Assembly: GCF_900444995.1 (NCBI RefSeq)
Contig: NZ_UAPQ01000001.1
Coordinates: 124,001-188,000, forward strand
DNA length: 64,000 bases
Source: Actinomyces bovis
GTDB taxonomy: Bacteria; Actinomycetota; Actinomycetes; Actinomycetales; Actinomycetaceae
Reading direction: 5' to 3'
The notes below the pieces were generated by a model. It was not told where the DNA came from. It ran no database searches and saw only the letters and a list, made by a program, of their open reading frames with translations. Below are positions 8,252 to 17,374 of the stretch, in pieces (the stretch's first letter is position 1; every line of letters begins with the position of its first letter). The position numbers were made by a program, and so were the translations under genes.

Positions 8252-10251
8252 GACTGCCTCCTGCTTGCAGAGCTGCGCTTGCCCTGAGTCAACGCCAGGC
8301 CGCTATCCGACGCGGCGGGCTCCGCCTCATCCGCGGGCCCATTGAACTGGCTCTGGTAGAGCTCCCAGTAGGCGCCCCGCTTAGCGATTAGTTGCTCATG
8401 GCTGCCCTGCTCCACGATGTCACCATCCTCCATAACCAGGATGACGTCGGCGTCACGGATGGTGGACAGGCGGTGGGCGATCACAAAGCTGGTGCGTCCG
8501 TGACGCAAACCCACCATGGCCTGCTGCACCAGCAGCTCCGTGCGAGTGTCCACAGAACTGGTGGCTTCGTCCAGCACCAGAATCTGGCGGTCGGCTAAGA
8601 AAGCGCGGGCGATGGTGATTAACTGCTTCTCACCGGCTGAAACGCCAGCACCGGAGTCGTCGATCACCGTCTCATAGCCCTTGGGCAGAGCGGAAACCAC
8701 ATGGTCCACGCTGGCGGCCTTAGCCGCCGCCAGCACCTGCTCTGACCCCGCGCCGGGAGCCCCGAAGGCAATGTTTTCCGCGATGCTTCCCTCAAATAGC
8801 CAGGTGTCCTGCAAAACCATGCCGATCTGGCGGCGCAGCTCGTCGCGCGACACTCGGCGAGTGTCCACGCCGTCGATGAGAATCCGGCCTTCCTGTGGGT
8901 CGTAGAAACGCAACAGCAGGTTCACCAGGGTGGTCTTACCGGCCCCGGTGGGGCCCACAATGGCGACGGTTTGGCCCGGCTCCACCACTAGGTTTAGATC
9001 CTTAATCAGCTCAGTTTCTGGGCTGTAAGAGAAGCGCACATGGTCAAAGACGATCCGGCCTGCCACGCGCGGCGCTAGCTGCTCAGTGCTGCTAGGCAGC
9101 TCCTCTTCGGGCGCGTCCATGACCTCAAAGAGCCGCTCGGCACTTGCGGCGCCTGACTGGAGCAGGCTCGCCATGGAGGCCAACTGGGTGATGGGTTGGG
9201 TGAACTGCTGGGAGTACTGGATAAAGGCCTGAACATCCCCCAAGGTCATGGCGCCCTGGGTAATGCGCAGCCCACCAAATACCGCGATAACCACGAAGTT
9301 CAGGTTGGAGACCACGCGCATGGCTGGCTGGATGGTCCCTGAGATCCACTGCGCCTGGTAGGAGCCTTCGTAAAGACGCTGGTTGTCCTGGTCGAAGAGC
9401 TGGGCGAACTGCTTCTCGGAGGAGAACAGGGTAACCACCTCATGCCCGCTGAAGGCTTCCTCCACCACGCCACCGACGTCGCCGGTAGCTGCCCACTGCT
9501 CGGTGAAATGCGGCTGCGCACGCTTGGCGATCAGCACGGTGACAATAAAAGCTACGGGCACTGTGGCCAGGGAGACCAGGGACAGGCCAATGGAAACGGT
9601 CAGCATCATCGCCAGCACGCCCACCACCGTGATGACGGCGTTAACTGCTTGGGAGAGGGTCTGTTGGAGGGTCTGGGTGACGTTGTCGACGTCGTTGGTG
9701 ACGCGCGAGAGCATGTCTCCTCGGCTGCCCTGGTCGATGTATGACAGCGGCACGCGAGTGAGCTTGTCTTCCACCTCAGCTCGCAGGCGCTTGCCGGTGC
9801 GCTGAATGACACCCGCCAGAATGCGTCCCTGAATCCATAAGAACACTGCTGAGACACCGTAAAGTGCCAGCACTTGGGCCAGCACCGTCAGCAGGGCGGG
9901 GGTGTCCATGCCCCGGCCCACCACGATGTCGTAGGCGGAGACCATGGAGGCGTACTCTCCCTGGCCTGCCGCCTCCAACAGCCGGGTCAGTTCTGCCCCA
10001 CTGGTGCCCCTAGGCGCCCCCATTGCAGCCAGCCGGTTGGAGATGACGCCGGAGAAAATAATGTTGGTGGCGCGCGCCAGCACCTTGGGGGCGAGGACGC
10101 TAAGCACCACCGAGATGACGGTTAGGGCTACCACCACAGTGATGCGGACACGCTCGGGGGCGAGTTCCTTAAGCAGGCGCCGCCAGGTGCCTTTGAAGTC
10201 CTTGGCCTTCTCGTTGGGATTGTCATGACGCGGTCCGGGTCCGTGGCTCAT
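8248..10251 (-). CDS. ABC exporter half-transporter with intact ATP site (subunit 2)
   Basis: This is one half of a heterodimeric type-IV ABC exporter (LmrCD/TM287-288-like) for drugs, lipids or peptides. An N-terminal charged segment is followed by six predicted membrane helices (residues 30-370). The nucleotide-binding domain (from about 400) has Walker A GPTGAGKTTL, the signature SAGEKQL and Walker B ILVLDEATSSVD, which keeps the catalytic glutamate. The membrane domain carries an insertion of about 50 residues after the first helix. It overlaps its partner's stop by four bases (8248-8251 and 10248-10251 are both such junctions), which implies coupled translation. The substrate is unknown. 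Confidence 0.93.
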   Translation of the reverse strand: MSHGPGPRHDNPNEKAKDFKGTWRRLLKELAPERVRITVVVALTVISVVLSVLAPKVLARATNIIFSGVISNRLAAMGAPRGTSGAELTRLLEAAGQGEYASMVSAYDIVVGRGMDTPALLTVLAQVLALYGVSAVFLWIQGRILAGVIQRTGKRLRAEVEDKLTRVPLSYIDQGSRGDMLSRVTNDVDNVTQTLQQTLSQAVNAVITVVGVLAMMLTVSIGLSLVSLATVPVAFIVTVLIAKRAQPHFTEQWAATGDVGGVVEEAFSGHEVVTLFSSEKQFAQLFDQDNQRLYEGSYQAQWISGTIQPAMRVVSNLNFVVIAVFGGLRITQGAMTLGDVQAFIQYSQQFTQPITQLASMASLLQSGAASAERLFEVMDAPEEELPSSTEQLAPRVAGRIVFDHVRFSYSPETELIKDLNLVVEPGQTVAIVGPTGAGKTTLVNLLLRFYDPQEGRILIDGVDTRRVSRDELRRQIGMVLQDTWLFEGSIAENIAFGAPGAGSEQVLAAAKAASVDHVVSALPKGYETVIDDSGAGVSAGEKQLITIARAFLADRQILVLDEATSSVDTRTELLVQQAMVGLRHGRTSFVIAHRLSTIRDADVILVMEDGDIVEQGSHEQLIAKRGAYWELYQSQFNGPADEAEPAASDSGLALTQGKRSSASRRQS

Positions 10252-11996
10252 GCCGCCTCCTCCGCGCTGATCTGGGACAGGACGATCTCCTGGTAGGTCT
10301 GGCAGCTCTCCATCAGTTCCTCGTGGGTGCCGGTGCCGACCACGCGGCCTTCCTCCAGCACGACGATTTGCTCTGCGCCCCGCACCGTAGCCACCCGCTG
10401 AGCAACCACCAGGATGGTGGCGCCGTCGGTTGCCGCGGGCAGGGCCGCGCGTAGGCGGGCGTCAGTGGCGTAGTCCAGAGCGGAGAAGGAATCGTCAAAG
10501 ATGTAGACGCCCGCGGGCCGCACTAAAGCGCGAGCAATAGCCAGGCGTTGGCGCTGCCCACCGGAGAAGTTGACCCCGCCTTGGTCCACTTTGTGGTCCA
10601 AGCCCTCGTCAAGAGCCTGCACAAATCCACTGGCTTGCGCAGTCTCCAGGGCGTCCCAGAGTTCGGCGTCGCTGGCGTCAGATTTGCCGTGCTGGAGGGT
10701 GGAGCGGATGCTGCCGGAGAAGAGGTAGGCCTTCTGTGGCACGGTGGCCACAGCGCCGCGCAGTTCCGAGAGCTCAAGGTCGCGCACGTCTACGCCGTCG
10801 ATGCTCACCTTGCCGCTGCTGACATCCAGCAGGCGCGGCAGGAGGTTGACCAGGGTGCTTTTGCCTGAGCCAGTAGAGCCGATAACCGCAGTGGTGGTGC
10901 CCGGTTTAAGGGTCAGGTTCACCTGGCTTAGGGCTGCCGCCTGAGCTCCAGGAAAGCGGAAAGTCACATCCTCAAAGCGCACTGTACGACCACGGTTGGC
11001 AGCTGCTAGCGGCGGTAGGTGGGTGGGGCTGGAGGAGACTTTGATAGCCGGGTCTACTTCCAGGACCTCTTGAATACGCTCGGCGGCCACCTGTGCGCGC
11101 GGCAGCATCGTAACGATCATGACGGCGATCATCACGGAGAAGAGGATCTGCATGATGTAGTTCAAGAAGGCCGTTAAGTCACCAACCTCCATGGCACCAG
11201 ATTCGATCCTCTGTCCCCCAAACCACATGACTCCCAGGGAAGCCAGGTTCATGATGAGCATGACGGAAGGCATGAGCAGCGCAAACAAGTAGCCGATTGA
11301 CAGGGAGGTTGCGGTCAGCTCCTCATTAGCTTGAGAGAAGACGGCGCGCCGATGGTCTTGGCGCACAAATGCGCGGATCACGCGCACACCTTGAATCTGT
11401 TCACGCATCACTAGGTTGATCCGGTCAATGCGCGACTGCATGGCCTTGAAATGTGGCAAGAGTCTGCGCATGAGCAGCCCCACGACCACCAGCAGCAGGG
11501 GGATCAGCACTAGCAGCAGCCCGGAGAGAGGCACATCCACCCGCAATGCCATAAAGGTGCCGCCCACCAGCATGATCGGGGCCATCAGCATCAGGGAGAA
11601 GACCATGAAGATGACCATCTGGATCTGCTGGACGTCATTGGTAGAGCGAGTAATCAGGGACGGTGCCCCGAAACGTGAGACTTCCTCCACGCTGAAGCGC
11701 TGCACCTGGTCAAACACGTCTTTGCGTAGGGCTCGTCCCATCCCCATGGAGGCGCGGGCCGCCAGGTAGGTACCGGCGATGGCGACCGCCCCTTGTAAGG
11801 CGGTGACCAACAGCATGAAGCCGCCGACGCGCCAGATTTGGGCCGAGTTTCCAGCTACCACGCCCTCGTTGATGATCTTGGCATTCAGGGTTGGCAGGGT
11901 CAGGGCGGCGGTGGTCTCCACGAGTTTTAGGAGCAGGACCGCTATAAGCGAGGCTCGGTATGGCCCCAGATACTGACGCAGTGTCTTTGCAAGCAC
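10248..11996 (-). CDS. ABC exporter half-transporter with degenerate catalytic site (subunit 1)
   Basis: This is the first gene of the exporter pair. Six membrane helices cover about residues 15-310. The ATPase domain has Walker A GSTGSGKSTL, the signature FSGGQRQR and Walker B VYIFDDSFSALD, where Asp replaces the usual catalytic Glu, and His of the H-loop is replaced by Gln (VVAQRVAT). In known heterodimeric exporters one subunit carries a degenerate site like this, so the composite pair would have one hydrolytic and one non-hydrolytic ATP site. Its stop overlaps the start of the partner gene by four bases. The length of 582 residues is normal. Confidence 0.93.
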   Translation of the reverse strand: MLAKTLRQYLGPYRASLIAVLLLKLVETTAALTLPTLNAKIINEGVVAGNSAQIWRVGGFMLLVTALQGAVAIAGTYLAARASMGMGRALRKDVFDQVQRFSVEEVSRFGAPSLITRSTNDVQQIQMVIFMVFSLMLMAPIMLVGGTFMALRVDVPLSGLLLVLIPLLLVVVGLLMRRLLPHFKAMQSRIDRINLVMREQIQGVRVIRAFVRQDHRRAVFSQANEELTATSLSIGYLFALLMPSVMLIMNLASLGVMWFGGQRIESGAMEVGDLTAFLNYIMQILFSVMIAVMIVTMLPRAQVAAERIQEVLEVDPAIKVSSSPTHLPPLAAANRGRTVRFEDVTFRFPGAQAAALSQVNLTLKPGTTTAVIGSTGSGKSTLVNLLPRLLDVSSGKVSIDGVDVRDLELSELRGAVATVPQKAYLFSGSIRSTLQHGKSDASDAELWDALETAQASGFVQALDEGLDHKVDQGGVNFSGGQRQRLAIARALVRPAGVYIFDDSFSALDYATDARLRAALPAATDGATILVVAQRVATVRGAEQIVVLEEGRVVGTGTHEELMESCQTYQEIVLSQISAEEAA

Positions 11997-12008
11997 CGGC
12001 TGATACTA

Positions 12009-12040
12009 GAACCGCGCCCCGGTTATTCGGGGCGCGGTTC
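12009..12040 (-). terminator. Hairpin terminator between the SPFH gene and the ABC exporter genes
   Basis: Bases 12009-12021 pair perfectly with 12028-12040 (13 bp, GC-rich) around a 6-nt loop. It follows the leftward SPFH gene and precedes the leftward exporter genes, so it should isolate the exporter operon. Confidence 0.8.
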
Positions 12041-12060
12041 GCTGTCAGCCTGGGCTGAGC

Positions 12061-13203
12061 TCAGTTCTGCGGTGGCACTGAGGGCGGCAGTGCCTGGGTG
12101 CTGGCCGAATGGTAGCCGCTCGGAGCAGTCTCGGCCTCATCGGAGGCAGCGTCGGCCTCATGGCGGGCCTGGGCCAGGGCTTCACTGGGGTTAGGCAGGC
12201 TCGTTTCCGCTAGGTCGGCGGGCATGGCCAGGCTGGCGGCGTCCATGCCTGAAAAGTCAACGCGCACATTCTCAGCCTCACCGGTGAAAGCTGCCGAACC
12301 GCCCGGGGCCTTGGCGCCGTTGCCGCCCAGGGCTCCGGCAATACCGTCGAGCGCGGCGGTGAACTCCGTGGGCACAATCCAAATCTTGGAAGACGAACCG
12401 TTGGCGATCTTGGGCAGGGTCTGCAAGTACTGGTAGGCCAGCAACTTGGGGTCGGCGTTGCCACGGTGAATGGCGTCGAAGACCGCGAGGATGGCTTTGG
12501 ATTCACCTTGGGCTTTGAGGATGGAGGACTGGGCCTGGCCTTCTGCGCGCAAAATCGCAGACTGCTTGTCGCCCTCGGCGGTGAGGATCTGGGACTGCTT
12601 AACACCCTCAGCGGTCAGCACGGCAGCGCGCTTGTCACGCTCGGCGCGCATCTGCTGCTCCATGGCGCCCTGAATAGAGGCCGGCGGGTCGATCGACTTG
12701 AGTTCCACATTGCTGACGCGAATGCCCCAGCGACCGGTTGCCTGATCCAGCACGCCACGGAGTTGGCCGTTGATCTGGTCGCGGCTGGTCAGGGTTTCCT
12801 CCAGCTCCATGGAGCCGATGACGTTACGCAGCGTGGTGATAGTGAGCTGCTCAATGGCTTGCAAGTAGTTGGAAATCTCGTAGGTGGCGCGCTTGGGCTC
12901 AGTGACCTGGTAGTAGATGACTGAGTCGATGGAGACCACCAGGTTGTCGGAGGTGATCACTGGCTGTGGTGGGAAGGAGACCACCTGCTCGCGCAGGTCT
13001 ACGGTGGCGCGTACGCGGTCCACGAAAGGCATGAGGATATGCATGCCGGCGCCGTACTCCGCCTGGAACTTGCCTAGGCGCTCCACGATGATCGCGTAAC
13101 TCTGCGGCACGATCCGTACAGCGCGCAGCAGGGCGATAACCACGAACAGGACCAAGAGCACGAGGACGACCATGAAGATCATCTCGACCGGGATTGTGGA
13201 CAT
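12061..13203 (-). CDS. SPFH/stomatin-family membrane protein
   Basis: This is a band-7 scaffold protein of membrane microdomains, partner of NfeD proteins. One N-terminal membrane helix (residues 5-28) is followed by the SPFH domain (ERLGKFQAEYGAG, LREQVVSFPPQP). A helical stretch then contains about four tandem 11-residue repeats of the type AEGxKQSxIL, which is usual for the stomatin/QmcA group and forms coiled coil. The C-terminal 90 residues are Ala/Pro-rich and low in complexity. GAAAGG precedes the ATG by a good distance. The nfeD gene is directly upstream on the same strand, as in many bacteria. Confidence 0.92.
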   Translation of the reverse strand: MSTIPVEMIFMVVLVLLVLFVVIALLRAVRIVPQSYAIIVERLGKFQAEYGAGMHILMPFVDRVRATVDLREQVVSFPPQPVITSDNLVVSIDSVIYYQVTEPKRATYEISNYLQAIEQLTITTLRNVIGSMELEETLTSRDQINGQLRGVLDQATGRWGIRVSNVELKSIDPPASIQGAMEQQMRAERDKRAAVLTAEGVKQSQILTAEGDKQSAILRAEGQAQSSILKAQGESKAILAVFDAIHRGNADPKLLAYQYLQTLPKIANGSSSKIWIVPTEFTAALDGIAGALGGNGAKAPGGSAAFTGEAENVRVDFSGMDAASLAMPADLAETSLPNPSEALAQARHEADAASDEAETAPSGYHSASTQALPPSVPPQN

Positions 13204-13278
13204 CTGGCTGCCTTTCTAATTGATTCCCTGGCCTTTGGATCAGCTGCAGGCCAGAGAGGCCGTCTAAATCTGTGAGAA

Positions 13279-13758
13279 TCAGCATCCCTGCGGAGCCTGA
13301 GCCCCAGCTAAATTGGGCATTTTGGGGGCGACCACCGCAGTGGCGCCTTCAATGGCAACTACCTGCATCTCGGAGCCAGGTGAGACCGAAGGCGTGCTGC
13401 CCACAGCAGCAGGTGCCAGCCGGGCACTCCACTCCGCACCGCTAATCTGCACGCGCCCGCCGCGCGCATCGACCGCAGTCAGAGCGGTGGCCGCACGCCC
13501 CACCAGTGCCTCAGCGTTGGTTTTCATATCGGGTGCGGTGGCCTGAATACGACGACGTGCCCAGGGCCGCACGGCGATCAGCAAAAGCGTAGCGATGACG
13601 ACGGAGACGAGCACCTGCAACCAGAACGGCCCACCGAGCAAAGCCGTCAACGCGCCACCTAGTGCGCCACCGGCGAGCATCAGGAATGTGAAGTCGACGG
13701 TCAGGGTCTCTACCACCGCCAAGAGCAGCGCCCCACCAAGCCACAAAAGCCAAGCCAT
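13279..13758 (-). CDS. NfeD-family membrane protein
   Basis: This is the short NfeD type, with three membrane helices (residues 1-75, LLWLGGALLLAVVETL onward) and a C-terminal OB-fold domain. It acts with SPFH proteins in membrane organisation. I place the start at 13758 (MAWLLWLGG) and not at the first possible codon at 13815, because AGGAAGGATCCTG lies just before it and the helix begins directly there. The OB fold is seen as VGRAATALTAVDARGGRVQI, ending in IEGATAVVAPK. The SPFH gene follows after a 75-bp gap, which supports an operon. Confidence 0.88.
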   Translation of the reverse strand: MAWLLWLGGALLLAVVETLTVDFTFLMLAGGALGGALTALLGGPFWLQVLVSVVIATLLLIAVRPWARRRIQATAPDMKTNAEALVGRAATALTAVDARGGRVQISGAEWSARLAPAAVGSTPSVSPGSEMQVVAIEGATAVVAPKMPNLAGAQAPQGC

Positions 13759-13884
13759 CAGGATCCTTCCTAACGGGCCCGTCGTCTTGACGCGCCAACA
13801 AGGCGATCCTACCAACCGCGCTGCGTCGCTGCTCTCCTACTCAAGGTGGAGTCCTGCCCGGATTTCCACCGATTCTTGCGAGTA

Positions 13885-14667
13885 TCAGGCTAGGCGTGCC
13901 GAGAAGCGGCCCCGGTCTAAACGGACCTCCAAAGGCACCCCGAAGGTCTCAGACATAACGGCAGAGGTGACCACTTCACCCACCGGACCGGCAGCCACAG
14001 CTTTGCCCTCGCGCAGCGCCAGAGCGTGCGTGAAGCCGGTGGGAATCTCCTCTAGGTGATGGGTTACCAAGACGATGGTGGGAGCTCCCTTGCCGCCCAG
14101 GATCTCTGTAATTGCAGCCAGTAACTCTTCACGCCCCGCCACGTCCAGCCCAGAAGCCGGTTCATCAAGGACCAGCAGCTCCGGGTCAGGCATCAGTGCC
14201 CGGGCAATCTCAACCCGTTTGCGTTCACCTGAGGAAAGCTGGCTCCAGCGTCGGTCAGCCAGGTGGGAGATCCCCAAGGCTCCTAGCAGAGCCTCGGCGC
14301 GGTCCGTATCCAATGGTTCAAACTCCTGGCGCCATACGTCAATCGTGCCGTAGGAGGCCGAAAGCACTAGATCCACGACCTTGGACCCACCACTAACCTG
14401 GGCCGCTAGGGCTGAGGAAGCCATGCCGATACGTGGGCGCAACTCCCCCAGATCTACGCGTCCCAGGCGTTCCCCCAGAATGTCTACGGTGCCCGAGGAG
14501 GGGAACAAGCGGGCAGCCGCGATGCGCAAGATTGTGGTCTTGCCCACTCCATTGGGTCCTAGAACCACCCAGTGCTCCCCCTCGTCTACCTTCCAACTCA
14601 CGTGGGACAGGATCTGCGTGTCTCCGCGGTACAGGCAGACATCGTCGAGTTTCAGAACGCTGATCAT
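13885..14667 (-). CDS. Stand-alone ABC ATPase (YlmA/ModF-like)
   Basis: This is a soluble ATPase of 260 residues with no permease or binding protein next to it. Motifs are Walker A GPNGVGKTTI, signature LSSGERKRVEIA and Walker B LLVLDEPASGLD, with the H-loop in VLVTHHLEEIP. The ending VLVTHHLEEIPTGFTHAL is typical of the YlmA group, often annotated as iron or molybdate importer ATPases but usually orphan. Its function is unknown. It stands alone between the nfeD gene and the accessory patch at 14.7-17.3 kb. Confidence 0.88.
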   Translation of the reverse strand: MISVLKLDDVCLYRGDTQILSHVSWKVDEGEHWVVLGPNGVGKTTILRIAAARLFPSSGTVDILGERLGRVDLGELRPRIGMASSALAAQVSGGSKVVDLVLSASYGTIDVWRQEFEPLDTDRAEALLGALGISHLADRRWSQLSSGERKRVEIARALMPDPELLVLDEPASGLDVAGREELLAAITEILGGKGAPTIVLVTHHLEEIPTGFTHALALREGKAVAAGPVGEVVTSAVMSETFGVPLEVRLDRGRFSARLA

Positions 14668-14801
14668 GAGCCCACCCTAGCGCGTTAGCACTAGCTGTAC
14701 CCCCGCACCAGGACACTTGAAAACTGCACGGGCTAGAGCAGAACACTCTGTTGCACCGACCAGGCATCCCCTACTTCAGGAGCGTCCAAAGCAAGGCCAG
14801 G

Positions 14802-14840
14802 ATATCCTCCTGAGGTACGAGATATATCCTCCTAAGGTCC
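14802..14840. repeat. Two phased direct repeats upstream of the lipoprotein gene
   Basis: The 17-mer at 14802-14818 recurs at 14824-14840 with 15 of 17 bases the same and a 22-bp period, about two helical turns. Each copy starts ATATCCTCCT. The repeats lie about 110 bp upstream of the lipoprotein start and are plausible tandem protein-binding sites. The rest of 14668-14946 shows nothing else I recognise. Confidence 0.5.
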
Positions 14841-14946
14841 AAGGCAACCCAGCTGCTCGTCTCACCCCAGGGATCCATGTACGTGAGCCAAGCAGGGGCT
14901 AGAATTTAAGCCGCAATATGTACTGCTCTCGAAGGAGGACAACACC

Positions 14947-16434
14947 GTGACCTCGACTGTCACCTCAACCCCGTCTCTTCTCTCACGACGACAGCTCATC
15001 ACTGCCGCAAATGCGGCGGGCACCAGCCTCGTGGCGGTACTCGTCCTAGGAGCCTGTAGCGGGAAGGGTGAAAAGAGCACCTCGGCCTCGACGGCGACAT
15101 CCCCGACAGCCTCCTCTACTGCTACGGACAACGACGACCAGAGCGTCGTCGACGGCTTAGCCGAGCAGGTACGCACGCACTGGCCCCACATGTCGCAGGT
15201 GTGGCCTGGAGCGGACTACACACGTCACAGCATTGTTCTACTCAAGGCGAACGAGCAGTTATCAGCACAGGCGGCATGGCTCATCACACCCGAATCGGTA
15301 CGCACGATGGATTCCAAAGAGTACGCTGGAATCACCGTGCCCCCCAGCTACGATGAGCTAAAGCACGAGGGCCGTCCAGCAATCTCTTTGCTGCTCAACC
15401 CGTCGTTCGGCGGCGGAGAGATCGCCTCCGACATAGCGACCGACCAGAACGAGAACGGCCCTGCCGCTAGTGGCGTCGAAGCAAGGGTGCGCACCCTGTA
15501 CCGGCTGGCTACTCACGAGTTGGTGCACTTCTACCATCAGAGCGAGGCCGTGCGCTCGGCCTCCTCTAACCGCGACACTGTATACCCCTTACAGTCCGAG
15601 CCTAGGGTGCTGCGCGCCCTCCTCCACGACAGACTTAACCTGGCGGTGACAGACCCTGCCAACCGCGACACTCACCTGTCCCACGCCCGTTCCTGGTACG
15701 ACCAGTGGGTTAGCGGCTTCCGGGAGGAGGTCGACTCTATCCGCGAGTACGACGTGCGTGAGGGCACAGCTGTCTACATCGAGCGTCGTGGCGACTATGT
15801 GGGCTCCAAGCTTACCGGTGAGGAGTTGCACAAGGCGCAGGTGGCTGGCCTCCACACCAAGAGGAGCACCAGCGTAGACCAGGAATCGTATATGCTCGGC
15901 TTCGTCTCGGGCATCCTGCTTGACGAGTTGCGTCCCACATGGAAGGACGACTTCTACTCTACGGGCAAAGCGCCCGCAGAACTCCTCCTAGAGGGGGTGA
16001 CCCCGGTGGCGGACGACACAGGCGGTAACGTACGCCAAGAGATCGAGAAACTCATTGCCGAGGAGGACGCGCGAGTAAAGCCAGCCATGGAGGAGGTCGA
16101 CCGTGTAACGGCTAACACCTCCGTGCCCTACCTGCGCTACGAGGGTCGTCCTCAGGTTTCCTACGAGAATTCCTACACCTACAAGGGTCTAACAGTCCTG
16201 GTCAACACTATCCTCAACTTGCGCTCACAGGACGGGGAAGTGAGCGTAGTCGGCGCAACGACACTGCGTGGCGCTGACGCAACGACAGGCTACAACATAC
16301 CTCTCGAGGCGGGGAAGTACACCTACGAGGACGGTGTGCTCAAGCTGACTGGCGAGACAGTATCCGGACGCACAAGTGCCCGTCGCACCACAGAGGACGG
16401 GCGGGAAGTGTTCCTCATGACGGTGACATCCTAA
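14947..16434 (+). CDS. Lipoprotein with a gluzincin-like HExxH motif, function unknown
   Basis: This is a secreted, membrane-anchored protein of 495 residues that I cannot place in a family. The N-terminus has a twin-arginine-like SRRQLITAAN followed by a hydrophobic stretch and the lipobox LGAC (Cys37), then a Ser/Thr-rich linker. The centre contains HELVH (His190, Glu191, His194) and, 78 residues later, EGTAVYIE (Glu272). That is the arrangement of gluzincin metallopeptidases, where the downstream Glu is the third zinc ligand. The GTG start at 14947 has a strong AAGGAGG eight bases upstream. It sits next to a degraded insertion element and may have been acquired. Peptidase activity is inferred from motifs only. 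Confidence 0.8.
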   Translation: MTSTVTSTPSLLSRRQLITAANAAGTSLVAVLVLGACSGKGEKSTSASTATSPTASSTATDNDDQSVVDGLAEQVRTHWPHMSQVWPGADYTRHSIVLLKANEQLSAQAAWLITPESVRTMDSKEYAGITVPPSYDELKHEGRPAISLLLNPSFGGGEIASDIATDQNENGPAASGVEARVRTLYRLATHELVHFYHQSEAVRSASSNRDTVYPLQSEPRVLRALLHDRLNLAVTDPANRDTHLSHARSWYDQWVSGFREEVDSIREYDVREGTAVYIERRGDYVGSKLTGEELHKAQVAGLHTKRSTSVDQESYMLGFVSGILLDELRPTWKDDFYSTGKAPAELLLEGVTPVADDTGGNVRQEIEKLIAEEDARVKPAMEEVDRVTANTSVPYLRYEGRPQVSYENSYTYKGLTVLVNTILNLRSQDGEVSVVGATTLRGADATTGYNIPLEAGKYTYEDGVLKLTGETVSGRTSARRTTEDGREVFLMTVTS

Positions 16435-16535
16435 CTTGCCCCCGGCGACTCATAGGGCGCACCGCACCACCACCAGTGCAGGAGCGACAGTCATAGTCAG
16501 CCTCGCGCAACGTTAGTAAGATCGCGGTCACCGCC

Positions 16536-16574
16536 GCAGTTGCGGGTTATCGGCGTGAACGTGGTGCTTTAGGT
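16536..16574 (+). repeat. Left terminal inverted repeat of the IS element
   Basis: It matches the reverse complement of 17201-17239 at about 32 of 39 positions, including the shared core GTTATCGGCGTGA and GTGGTGCTT. Confidence 0.8.
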
Positions 16575-16591
16575 CGGCGTGTCGTGTGGTG

Positions 16592-17101
16592 CTAGCTGGT
16601 TCGTCCTGCCCAGCCTTTGCGTGCCCATAGGCCTTCTTCGGGTGTGGGGGTGGTGCCTGGTCCGGCGGGGTGGGTGTTGGGGTGGCTGGTTGTGGGCTTG
16701 GGTGTGCGGGTGCGTTGGGGGCGGTCCTGTGCGGTCCAGTGGGCTAGGAGGGCGGCTGGTGTGGCGGGGGCTTGGGTGTAGGTGTGCAGGGTCGACTCGG
16801 CGATGGCGGCCTGGTGGTCGGTGGTGGTGCCGCGGTGGTGGCGTAGCCGGTCGCGGACCTGGGCGTTGACGGACTCCACGGGGTTGGTGGTGCGTTCCAG
16901 CGGGTCGTGCAAGTCCTCCACCTGCCCGGCCGTAGGCACGTTCGGGCCGGGTACGGGCGGGGCCTGTGGTCTGGGTGCGGTGGTCGAGGCACGCCAGGCG
17001 GTGCACTTCCACCGCTGGGCGCCGGCGGCGGTACGGCCGGACTTCTTCATCGGGGTCTGGCAGATCGGTCACAGCCTGGCCCGCGGGAACCGTGTTCTCA
17101 C
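16592..17101 (-). pseudogene. Truncated transposase, IS1249/IS256-like
   Basis: This is the remnant of a DDE transposase. Reading from a GTG at 17101, ten codons are followed by an in-frame TGA (17069-17071) exactly where the first cysteine of the zinc ribbon should stand, then PICQTPMKKSGRTAAG and QRWKCTAW, where the last ribbon cysteine is replaced by Trp. The frame then jumps directly to the C-terminal part (ERTTNPVESVNAQVRDRL), so the catalytic middle of roughly 200 or more residues is deleted. The rest of the ORF is a basic low-complexity tail. It cannot code for an active transposase. Overlapping longer ORFs in other frames are shadows. Confidence 0.8.
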
Positions 17102-17200
17102 GGCCTGCACATCTACTCGCGGACGTCAAGCACCACACCGAGTTAACCCACCAGACCACAATCACCCCGACCTTCCCCCACCACACCAACCAAAACCCCG

Positions 17201-17239
17201 ATCTTAAGCACCACACTCACGCCGATAACTCGCAGTTGC
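17201..17239 (-). repeat. Right terminal inverted repeat of the IS element
   Basis: This is the partner of 16536-16574. It lies 100 bp upstream of the transposase remnant start, as expected for the promoter-side end of an IS. Confidence 0.8.
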
Positions 17240-17374
17240 CGTATCATGGTATCGTCGTCAACTAACTCTCCCTCGTCGTGCTTAAGAAAGCTGGCAACGA
17301 CGAGGGCGATCTTTGTTGTGCGCCCCCACGCGGGGTTGGATGGAAGTGTCGAAGGGGCAACGCATCTGGACTCC

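Larger units (their letters stand above)
16536..17239. mobile_element. Degraded IS1249-type insertion sequence
   Basis: The element is about 704 bp long and is bounded by imperfect 39-bp terminal inverted repeats. Inside is one leftward transposase remnant with a large internal deletion. I could not find a clear target-site duplication in the flanks. The family is inferred from the transposase remnant: an N-terminal zinc ribbon and the C-terminal NPVESVNAQVRDRLRHHRG segment. Confidence 0.75.

Noticed and set aside
16569-17216. 215-codon ORF over the IS element
   Set aside because: It is a Pro/His/Arg-rich read of the transposase remnant in the wrong frame; the real remnant is in the frame ending at 16592.
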